The translations under genes and the position numbers were made by a program. DNA of 64,000 nt from Athripsodes cinereus (lineage: Eukaryota; Arthropoda; Insecta; Trichoptera; Leptoceridae): NCBI GenBank assembly GCA_947579605.1, contig OX388309.1:17492713-17556712 (forward strand). Direction: 5' to 3'. The notes under the pieces were generated by a model, which saw only the letters and a program-made list of their open reading frames with translations, was not told where the DNA came from and did not search any database. Within the stretch, counting starts at the first letter, position 1; each line of letters starts with the position of its first letter. Of the stretch, positions 10,546 through 20,200 are shown piece by piece.

Positions 10546-10728
10546 GCCTCAAAGGAAGAAAAACCTTGGCCCAAAAAATATTGTCTGCTTAAATAATCTA
10601 AACGAGACTGAAAATATCTTCACGAAAATGGACTCAGGACTACCACGATTTCTAAAATAATACTCCACACGAATAATAATTTTCACATTTTGTCACTCTT
10701 CATTATTTTTGTCTAGCTATCAACGAGT

Positions 10729-10800
10729 ATATTTATTTATTTATATAATAATGTAATATACGGCTTGCGCTTTTTTACAAATAACATGAACAAAAAATAA
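10729..10800 (-). repeat. LINE tail with GCCGT hairpin, minus strand
   Basis: Read on the minus strand, AAGCGCAAGCCGTATATT is followed by an AAATAAATAAATA tail. This is the same arrangement as at 9741-9785 and 15405-15455. Only the 3' end is present. Confidence 0.6.
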
Positions 10801-11054
10801 TACCGTCTTCAATTTCAAACAATAAATATATCAATAGAAAACAAGCATACATAACTAGGTAACATTAGTACTCTATCAACAAATACATTTATATAGGCAT
10901 ACATTTATAGTTTGCTCGGGCATATGGTACCTACCTACTCACTTGGTACCTACATGTATTGCAAGTATATAGTTGGGTATCCATATTATATTTTACACTA
11001 TATCTCTAAAGTTGCAACTTTTTTGTTCAACTATGTTGAAATGTCATCTCCGTG

Positions 11055-11330
11055 ATACAGGATAGACGATGTTCCAGGCTGCGTAATATCCTGAAAATGC
11101 CCAGTGATAATTGGCCAAAAAGAGCACCGGTCTTCCGTCCGCAAGGGTTCTGTCAGCCCGGGATTTCCCTCTTTCACAATACACCGTTCTTATAACGACA
11201 ACAGCAGGGCGCAGGAAATATCGTAGAAAGAGGTGACGCAATTGGCGCAGAGTCGCTGAATGGAGGAGGCTGGTTTCTGCCCTGTCCTCCCGAGAGGAGC
11301 GTTGATGATGATGATGATGATGATGATGTT
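11055..11330 (+). pseudogene. 3' end of an RTE-like LINE with a (GAT)n tail
   Basis: The plus strand encodes, across broken frames, the C-terminal end of an RTE-type reverse transcriptase (KMPSDNWPKRAPVFRPQG-like, then a WRRLVSALCSREER-like end), followed by GATGATGAT repeats at 11303-11330. The parallel copy at 26673-26946 is better preserved. Stops and frameshifts make it inactive. A minus-strand frame at 11044-11241 is a shadow. Confidence 0.8.
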
Positions 11331-11424
11331 GAAGTATTTATCCTATAATAATAATAATAAAAGGATAATTTATTTGGCGCTGTTTAATGGTCCGTGACCA
11401 TCTCAAGAGCGCCGTGGCTTGTTA

Positions 11425-11777
11425 GTTAAGTTGGAAGCATCTTCTAGGTCAAACATGAAGTTCATGTAACGCTGCTGTCACTGCAGAGGACGGTCGGGAC
11501 TTTGGGCAAACTCATCCCACATAGAACTCCATTCATTCACAGACACCTCTCCATCTTTATTGGCATCAGTTCTCTGCCTCAGGACATCCCATATCTTGGT
11601 CATGGTGTCGTACGTCTCTACGTTCATAGGATGACTCTGGGGCCATCCACGACGAGTGCAGATTTTCTCAATAGCTAACTCGAAGTCCTTCTTTTCGAGC
11701 GTTCCACTTTGGTTGACATCAAAGAAAACGTTGGACACATAGAGAAGCTTCTTCTTACGGAGATATGAGATAGGCAT
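11425..11777 (-). pseudogene. Calexcitin-like EF-hand protein, truncated copy
   Basis: The minus strand begins ATG (11775-11777) and encodes MPISYLRKKKLLYV, then two EF-hand loops, DVNQSGTLEKKD (about residues 20-31) and DANKDGEVSVNE (about 71-82), with WDVLRQR between them. After 99 codons a TGA sits where the family has tryptophan. In the same frame YMNFMFDLEDASN continues to about 11430 and then homology stops. Calexcitins and sarcoplasmic calcium-binding proteins are cytosolic Ca2+ sensors of about 190 residues with further EF-hands, all missing here. With no introns, a nonsense codon and an abrupt 3' end, it looks like a fragmentary pseudogene. A real 5' exon with a sequence error at the TGA is the alternative. 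It is the clearest host-gene homology in the window. Confidence 0.75.
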
Positions 11778-12316
11778 CGTGGTAAATTGGAATCGTGAGA
11801 CAAAGCAGTATTTTTGTCTCTTTCACCCGCTGTGTTGTTGCGAGTAGTCGGTGTTGTTATCCTTTTCTGTTACACTACCGGACATACACTGCTCACTACA
11901 CGCTGGCACTTGTGAGACAACAAAGTGATTCCCGGAAGGGGTCGATTTTTTTAACACGTGTTTTGTCAATAGAAGCGGGAATGTGACACAAAATGATGAC
12001 TTGTTAAAGTTTTGAAGAGACAATCAACAATAATGAATATTAATTTATTTCGAGTTTTGATGAAGTTTAAGAGATGATGAGATGCAAAAAAAACTACGCG
12101 GTTTTGTAATGTTAGCGTGCACGAAAGTTCAGCACTGTAGGACCGATATCTTTCGTAAAATCGAATTATTTATATGAGCGGTTTGATTTGCGTGGCGGCA
12201 GCTAGATAGCGCGCAACCCACACATCTATATATATTACTTCAATTTTATTTTATTTTCATATAAAACACTTTAAAAATAACATTATTACGAGACCAAACA
12301 GTATGTTATACTTATA
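11778..12316. other. Non-coding stretch upstream of the calexcitin-like copy
   Basis: No convincing frame. The first ~100 bp upstream of the ATG may be a former 5' untranslated region. Short GC-richer patches, such as GCGTGGCGGCAGCTAG near 12190, are not explained. Confidence 0.35.
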
Positions 12317-12582
12317 GGCAAATTGGGTAACTCCATCAATTATAGCATTTATTTTACAAAATCTATCACAGAAAATTGTGTAACTCCAAAAAAAGGCTAC
12401 AAAACCGTTATACATAGAATTATGTCATGGTTATTGTGTTACGAACATGTATCTACATCATGTAGATATTTTAGAATAAAGAAAATAATAATAATAATAT
12501 GCATAACAAAATTATTTAGTTTTTTGTCCGCCCTGTAAAGTAGCTATTTTGGAGTTACCCAATCTGCGAATTAAGGTATCGA
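12317..12582. repeat. Repeat with GGGTAACTCCA motifs (locus 2)
   Basis: GGCAAATTGGGTAACTCCA (12317-12335) and GAAAATTGTGTAACTCCA (12371-12388) are direct. The 33-bp block beginning TCGATACCTTAATTCGCAGA is inverted at 12550-12582. The same three blocks occur at 7047-7248, where all are direct. The middle is an unrelated AT-rich stretch. Confidence 0.6.
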
Positions 12583-12735
12583 AATGACAATACACTTGTT
12601 ATATTATGCTTGTTTAAAATTTTATCTAAGAATACAAACTTGTAAATAAAGGAGTGCCTTATTGATATACGAGGGCAAGGTGAAAAGCTCTCGGCCTGAC
12701 AATGAACGACTGTGGCTTTCAGATTTTTTAAATTT

Positions 12736-13740
12736 TTATTTTACTACATAATCTCCCTTGATTTCAATACATTTGATCCAGCGTTTCTCCAACATCAGTA
12801 CTCCTTCCAGGAAGTGAAACTCTGGAAGGTTGCGAAAATATTCATCTACAGCCCTTTCAACTTCTTCATTGGATGCGAAGAGCTTCCCAGAAACATCTTT
12901 CTTGAAGTATGGGAACCGAAAAGTCTGAGGGTGCCAAATCAGGCGAAAAGGGGGGATGAACGAGCAAGTCATACCCCAAAATTTGCAGTTTACCCATCGC
13001 CAACACACTCTTGTGTACAGGTGCGTTGTCTTCGTGAAATATGATTTTTTTTTTAAATCATGCCTCTTTTCGCGAATGTCGCCATCCAGGTTGGTTAAAA
13101 AGGTTGGAGTAATATTTGTTTGTATTCTTCTGCCTTTTGCAAGGTTATCAATTACCAGGATACCTTTCTCATCCCAAAACATGCTAGTCATGAACTTTCC
13201 AGCAGATGCAATCGGCTTCGCTTTCTTTAGCACTGAACCACCAGCTTCTACCCACTGCTTGGACTGCTGTTTCGTTTCTGAAATGTAGTGGTGGACCCAT
13301 GTCTCACCCACGGTGACAAATTACCGCAGAAAATTGGTCATATCCCTATTCTATCGGTCCAAAGTTTGCTGCGAAAATCATTTGCGAATTTGTTTTTGAT
13401 CGGAATTCAACAAATGCGGCACCCTTTTTGCGCGGAGCTTTTTCATACCTAATTCTTTGAGCGAAATGTTTCCGACCCTTTCTTTCGATATCCCTAGAGC
13501 TTCAGCTATCTCATGCACCTTCAGTTGTCTGCCGACTAACACGGTATCATGCACTTTTTCGATGGTTTCCGGTGTGGTTGTGGTTTTTGGTTATCCTTCA
13601 CATGGGTCATCTTCGAGGGATGTGCAACCACCTTTAAATTCAGCTGCCTATTTTTTAACGATTGACATTTAAGGAGCAGAGTCCCCGTAAACTTTTGTCA
13701 ACTTTGGATGAATTTCCGTAGGGGTTAATCCATCTAAAAC
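12736..13740 (-). pseudogene. Mariner transposase remnant
   Basis: The best frame, 13311 to 12736, contains TWVHHYISETKQQSKQWVEA, then SAGKFMTSMFWDEKGILVID, and ends with LEKRWIKCIEIKGDYV, which are mariner catalytic-domain signatures. Upstream, from about 13740, the helix-turn-helix part can be followed in other frames (for example VHEIAEALGISKERVG) with stops between. The aspartate expected before ETWVHH is replaced (VGETW), and the second catalytic block is frameshifted, reading KSYFTKTTHLYTR where a HQDNAP-type motif is expected. At least two of the three catalytic acids are therefore lost. Confidence 0.88.
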
Positions 13741-13887
13741 GAAGAACTTTATGATCAGTTTATAGTATACCAGACCAGACCAATACTCAAGTTTATTTAT
13801 TATCATGAAAAACATGCAAGACGTCCACTGCAAAAATTCGTGTGAAGAAACTACTTAAGAGAACAAGTTGAATTTTTTCATGTGAAC

Positions 13888-14261
13888 TAGTGATGTAACG
13901 AATGTGTGATTTTGGATATTCACACGCGAATATTTGTTGCCGACATTCGCGAATACGAATTCGAATAGCGAATACTGACATGCTTAGACTTCTGCAATAT
14001 TGCAAAATCATTAAAATTTCTACCCCCCCGTCGCCGAATTTTCTAAACGGTATAGGAATTTAAAATATTTCAACTCCTCGATTTTCTAAGAGAACATTTT
14101 CTTGCAGTACCTTTTTCTACAATGTACCGGGTAAGTATCCGGTACTTTTACCAAATATCCGATACTTTAATACCGAAATAATATTCGCAAAACATTCGCA
14201 TACTTTTAAACGAATGCGAATACTTTAAAATATGCGAATACGAATATTCGTTACATCACTA
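13888..14261. mobile_element. 374-bp hAT-type MITE nested in the mariner
   Basis: The ends TAGTGATGTAACGAAT and their reverse complement form the terminal repeats, with subterminal strings rich in ATTCG/CGAAT. ATGTGAAC (13880-13887) and ATATGAAC (14262-14269) are an 8-bp target duplication with one mismatch, as for hAT elements. No transposase. It inserted after the mariner did. Confidence 0.88.
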
Positions 14262-14362
14262 ATATGAACTAATGGCACATGCACCCAGGCGAGGAACATA
14301 ATTTTTGCTGATTGGAGTAACATCTCTGTGTCAGGCAGAGAACTTTTCACCTTACCCTCGTA

Positions 14363-15284
14363 CTACAAGTGTTCGTATTACATGTAGTATAATATTAGTC
14401 CTATCAACATGAATTAAAATATGTGACGCACGGCTTATATGAATGAAGCTTTCATTTGAATTATACTAATCAATATACCTACTTACTACTTACTGCTTAG
14501 CCTTCTTCTCTCCTCCGTTGGATATAGGCCTCTTCAAAACTTTTACACGCTTTCCTATCTCGAACCATACATAATATATTGTTTTTTATTATTATAATTT
14601 GCGTTGTATTTCTTAATAGATAGACCTGTGGACAAATTTCCAACTAAAGTTAATATCAGGAAGTGGGTGGGAATTATTTTAAACTATGTAAGATCCGAAT
14701 GTATAAATACTATGAGTTATTTAAAGTATTATGTAGTGTAGTGCTTTAATAAAATGTTACAAAATAAAAAATAAATAAAGATACATATTCTAGATTATGT
14801 CATATCCATTTATGACGAGGTGTCTGTTGAGTAATATTCTTAATTTTTTAAACATACTAACGATGTTTGTAGTATGATTTTGAAAGAAAGATCCTGATGG
14901 ATTATAGGTAAGTATGTATTATTTACCTTGTCACTTGCTTTCTTCAAAGTATTCTAATACGGTTTTGAGTAAATAGGACGTGAATAATTGATTACACAGC
15001 TTTAGATCATACGGGTATCTTTGATCTATTTCAGATACAGGAGCAGTGCCATTTCTAAATTCAGTTTCCAGTATAAAATAACGATGTTCTCCTTGCTATG
15101 TATCTAATCCATATAAAGTATATAATGTACTTTTTGTGAGTCCAATTTAACGATTTACACAGGTACTCAGATATATGACGCTGTGTTCCCGCTGGCTACC
15201 TATAAGAAATGCGATGAGTAGAAAAGACATTTTTTTTGTTAATATAGAATTGTGACGTTCCTTTTAGTGGCTTATTCAATGTGA
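14363..15284. other. Anonymous AT-rich DNA
   Basis: A short string near 14500 (CTTCTTCTCTCCTCCGTTGG) resembles repeat debris, but nothing can be assigned. Confidence 0.4.
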
Positions 15285-15455
15285 CCCATCTAGATCATCT
15301 ATTTATTTATTTATTTCGTTCTTTTTTGTACATCTGTATTAATATATTGCGAATGTTTTTTATTGTTGTTGTTGTTGTTGCTGTTATCTGTCATAATTTA
15401 TAAACATGTAAAAGGCTCACGCCGTATATAATTGAAATAAATAAATAAATATAAT
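15285..15455 (+). repeat. LINE 3' tail with GGC-loop-GCCGT hairpin
   Basis: CATGTAAAAGGCTCACGCCG (about 15405-15424) is followed by an AAATAAATAAAT tail. It matches the hairpin plus tail after the LINE at 7671-9236, including the ACATGTAAAAGGC lead. Only the 3' end of this copy is present. Confidence 0.7.
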
Positions 15456-16463
15456 ATACCTATTTATACAAAGTATGATGATGATGCCGGAACAATTAAG
15501 TTCAATTCTTTATCGGCCGCTAATTCGACCAGTCACCAACAAACATTTATTTAAACATTTGTTTTAGAGTGAGTTATTATTATTTCTTAATATTTAACTC
15601 AGTTTGACCAAAATAAGGATAGTTCTGCATTAAGGTAACGGTATGTAAAATTTTCAAATTATTTTTTCTTCACTAGGGTCCGAAAATGTTTTTGAAAAGA
15701 AAATTAAAAAATAATAATTTGTGCAGGTATCTAGCCGCCACACAAAATATACGATAAAATGTATTATTTAAATATTTAAGTTATTTTTTTAAAATATCAC
15801 CACCGACCTTTGTGTCATGTTCACATATTTTATACCAAACAAAACATTATTCGCATTAGGTATATTAAAACAATTATTTAGTAGAATTAAATAAAATTAA
15901 CTGAAAAAAGCAAAGTTATATGTTATATATATATACTACTGAACTTAATAAATAATATATTAGATACAATGCATATATTTATTTATTTTATTTTTATTAA
16001 CACAACAGCACATAATACGTAACTTAAATCACAATTACAAAAAAAAATAAAGGCCAATTACAGTGTTCATACATATAGAAAACATATATAAAAAAATACA
16101 TATATTGCTACTCGTTAAAGTTAACTTTTTTTATAACTGCATATGCAGCGTTAGTTGCAAGAACTAATATTTTATGATTTGAGTAGTAACTTTTCAAATG
16201 CCTCGGGAAATTATATTTTACCTAAATGCTTTCGTTATTTTACAAAATGACATTTGAAAACGTCACGACACGGTTTATAAACGATCAGATTCTTCAACAT
16301 TTTTTGAACTAACATTTCTCAATATCATTAAGTCATCTGGTGTGCCGCGAAGATAACGTCTTTGCGTCGCAAGTCTCGGGTTCGATTACCAGTCAGGAAA
16401 AATAGAGACTAACCTTTTAAAATTATTTTGGGTCTGGCTGTTACACGTGTATATGTTCAGTGC
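15456..16463. other. Anonymous AT-rich DNA left of the BEL/Pao element
   Basis: No gene seen. The last four bases of the flank, ATTG at 16464-16467, are the element's target duplication. Confidence 0.45.
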
Positions 16464-16467
16464 ATTG

Positions 16468-16839
16468 TGTTGTTGTGTCTCGATCGCCTATGTCCTGTCA
16501 CGGTCGCCAATGTTGTTGTGTCTCGATCGCCTATGTCCCTTCACGATCGCTTAATGTTGAGTTGTGTGTAAATGATGAGTAATGCAGAACAAACACTGTT
16601 TTTTCTTAATTATATTGGATTTAATGTAAAAACTTGTAACAAAATAGAACAGTATAGATATTAATGTTATTTGACTGTGTATTGGAGAAGAAGAGGTGGA
16701 TCAACAAGTGTGTGTGTATTATATACACGTAACCAAAGACAAACCCTGAATTAAATTTATTCGCCATAGATTATCACCTTATGTCTATAGCCAGTGACCA
16801 GTGCTTCATAATTCACCACACAGATGGCAGTATTCAACA
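16468..16839 (-). repeat. 3' LTR of the BEL/Pao element
   Basis: 372 bp, TG...CA bounded on either strand (TGTTGTTGTGTCTCG to ATTCAACA on plus). Its first 43 bp (16468-16510) are a near-repeat of the following ~30 bp and contain a copy of the primer binding site at 16493-16509, although this LTR is the downstream one and needs no primer site. Confidence 0.93.
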
Positions 16840-16851
16840 TTCTCCCACCCT
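16840..16851 (-). other. Polypurine tract of the BEL/Pao element
   Basis: On the minus strand the purine-rich AGGGTGGGAGAA directly abuts the 3' LTR start TGTTGAATAC. This is where plus-strand DNA synthesis would be primed. Confidence 0.8.
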
Positions 16852-17246
16852 GTAAGCGATTGATGATATTAACATCAATTGGACTTACATTTTTACAATA
16901 AAGATAACAACTAATTAAACCTAAAATGAATTTACTTTCCCATTACAACCCATGATTAAATCCTTCCTCTACCAATGCTAAGATATTTGAAAATACATAC
17001 AACAAAATACAATATACATAATAAATCTTCTTTCTTGAGGTTAAATGTCCATGTTTTTAATTAAATATTTTGTTTGGGTTTATAAGCTTGATGTTCAACT
17101 ATTATAAATGATTAATATCTTGATGTAAGTCTTGTTTGGAGTTTAAAATCTTGATGTACTGTATTATTGTTTGTTTAATGCATATTATTATGTATTCAAG
17201 TTCACTTCACAAAAGAAAAATTAAAACAATATAGCACATAGGTATT

Positions 17247-20200
17247 TCACTGTTCCGAAGGCTCTGGTAGCAATGCCACACGATGGATGGCTCTTTTTGT
17301 CAGTCCAGATTGGGTCCTCAAGGTGACAACTCGGGTGACGTTATCTGGACCTGGATGTGTCTGGACAACTCTGCCAAGTTTCCAAAGCATGGGAACAGTC
17401 TCGTCCTTTATTAGCACCAAATCCCCCTCCTTCAATTGTCTCTCATTTCCGTGTGTCCATTTTGTCCGTTGTTGGAGTCCCTGGAAATACTCCCTGCTCC
17501 ATCTAGTCCAAAAACCCTTGAACATAGCAATAATCTTTTGGTAGTGGTTTAAACGATTATCTGGTAAGTGTGATACATCTGGTTCAGGTAACCTCGCCAA
17601 CGAGTCTCCAATCAAAAAATGGGAAGGAGTGAGTGGGTTGAGATCAGTTGGATCAGAGGATAAACTGGTTATTGGTCTGGAATTAATGGAGGCTTCGATT
17701 TGACAAATCAAAGTAAGCATAGAATCATAATTCAATACCTGAGAATTCAAAGCCTTTTTCAAGGGAGTTTTTACCAGTTTTATACCTGCTTCCCAAAGAG
17801 AACCAAAATGGGGTGATCGAGCTGGAATGAATTTCCAGTCGATCCATCGTTGAGAACAAAAATTAACAATCTCCTCCTCAGAGGCTCTTAACTGTGTGTA
17901 AATTCTGGCAAGATCGTTGCTTGCACCAATGAAATTTGTGCCATTATCTGAATAAATCTTGATTGGCATTCCCCGCCGAGCAACAAATCTTTTTAATGCA
18001 TTCAAAAAAGCCTCTGTCGTCATGGAAGTGACAACTTCCAGATGCACTGCCTTAGAGGCAAAACAAACAAATAAACAAATATAACATTTTACAACCTTAG
18101 CGTTCCTGGTAAAACCTGATTTTATATTGAAGAAACCTGAATAGTCTACTCCAACAATTGAAAATGGCCTTGTCGCAGTGACCCTGTCTGCAGGCAGATC
18201 CCCCATCCTTTGGTAATTCACTGGCGTCTTGTACCTAAAGCACAGGATACAATGCTTGAGAACCCCTCTTATTGTATTCTTTGCTGACAATGGCCAGTAC
18301 TTGAGTCGTAGCTGCGCCAACAGTCCCTGCAAACCCAAATGTAAATTAGTATAATGATAATACTTTATAATTAATGTTGTAAAAGCGTGTCCCGCAGGCA
18401 ACAAAATAGGATGTTTTTGTTGGGTAGGTACCTCACTGTTTTTCAGTCTTCCTCCAACACAAAGTATACCATTTATCAATACTGGATTTAATGATTTTAC
18501 ATTACTACGAGCAGACACCTGACCATCCTTTTTCAAATCCCTTATTTCTCTGTGAAAGAAAATACCTTGGACGATGTTGCACAATACATCATGTGCATGT
18601 TGAAGTTCAGATACCTGTAAAGGTCCAGTTCTACGCCCTGTTTTTGATGTTACATTATTCTTAAATCTTATTAAATATGCAGTAATTCTAAGCAATCTAT
18701 TAAATGAAGAATATCTTGTGAAAATATCCCATGATTCAATATTTACCAGTGTGGTAGTATTTACCACTATATCTTGTTGTATATCAACCGTAGAAGAACA
18801 TTCTGTAAGTTTCTCATCCTCTTGTATGAAAGATGGACCATTCCACCACAAAGTTGAAGATGAAAGTTGTTGTACAGATGTACCCCTGGAAATCAAGTCT
18901 GCTGGGTTGTGTTGTGACGATACATGTATCCATTGACAATCTTCTGTGCTACGCTGAATTTCTGCTACCCTGTTTGCTACAAAGGTATCCATTTTTGTTG
19001 CTGAGGCTCGTAGCCATGACAACACAATAGTTGAATCTGTGAAAAGCTTAGTGGAAACACCTTGATAACCCATGTTCTCCTTTATGGACTTGACAAGTCC
19101 AGCTAATAGTAGCGCTCCTGATAATTCTAGCCTAGGCAAGGTAAGTTGTTTGAGAGGTGCCACTCTAGATTTTGCACAAAGTAAATTGATCTGTGTCCTA
19201 CCTTGTTCATCCATGGACTTCAAATATACAGTACAACCATACGCTTCCTTCGATGCATCGGAAAACCCAAATATTTGTATGTCTGCACTACCTGTTGACG
19301 TCACAATTACCCTCCTTGGAATCTTGATGATGTTGATGTCTTGTAGATCCCTTTTGTAAAAGTTCCATGCAATAATAATGTCTTCAGGTAGTTCATCGTC
19401 CCATCCTATCTGTAATTGCCAAATTTTTTGCATTAATAATTTTGCCCTAATTACAATGGGCCCGATGAGTCCTAACGGGTCGAACGTCTTAGAAATATCT
19501 GAAAGAATTGTCCTTTTAGTAGACGTTGATGTATTTGTTTCAATGTTAACCTTATAATGAAAAGTGTCTTCGTAACTGTTCCAATGCAACCCTAGAATTT
19601 TGCACTGAAAATCGTCCTCCAGATTCAAGGATTTACTGTCATTGTTCTGACCAGTGTCATGTAGGTCTTCCAGATTTGACCTCCATTTGGTAAGTTTCAT
19701 ACCTGCCTTGTCTAGAAGGTATGACAGTTCATTTTTTAAATTAATACAAGTCTGCTTATCATGATCTCCTGTTAAGATATCATCCACACAAAAATCCCTT
19801 TCTATCACCTGAGAAGTGAGAGGAAAAATAGAAGAATAAATTGTACTTAGTTCCTTTAGACATCTCATCGCGAGATATGGTGACGCACTGAGTCCGTATG
19901 TGACGCTGTTGAGTCGGAAATGTCCTATTCCCTCACTGGGAGATGTCCTCCATAAGACCCTCTGGTAATCCCTGTCCCTTTCATGTACATTGATCTGCCT
20001 ATAATACTGTTGTATATCTGCACTCAAGACATATCGATGTTTCCTGAAATTAATTAACAATGTAAATAACTCATTATGTATGGTAGGTGTTTTCATCAGA
20101 TTATCATTTAGGGACTTTCCATTGGATGTTTTTGCAGAACCATCGAACACAACACGGATTTTTGTTCCCTTGAAAACGGAATGATGGGGAAGATAAACTG

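Larger units (their letters stand above)
12668..14362 (-). mobile_element. Mariner-family DNA transposon, inactive, with a nested MITE
   Basis: The left end ACGAGGGCAAGGTGAAAAGC and the reverse complement of the right end, ACGAGGGTAAGGTGAAAAGT, form ~30-bp terminal inverted repeats flanked by TA, the mariner target. The transposase fragment is on the minus strand. Subtracting the 374-bp MITE and its 8-bp duplication leaves about 1.31 kb, the usual mariner length. The transposase is broken, so the copy is dead. Confidence 0.9.

Noticed and set aside
16852..17246. Search for an envelope-like frame in the BEL/Pao element
   Set aside because: The ~400 bp between the polyprotein stop and the PPT has no long frame; there is no envelope gene.
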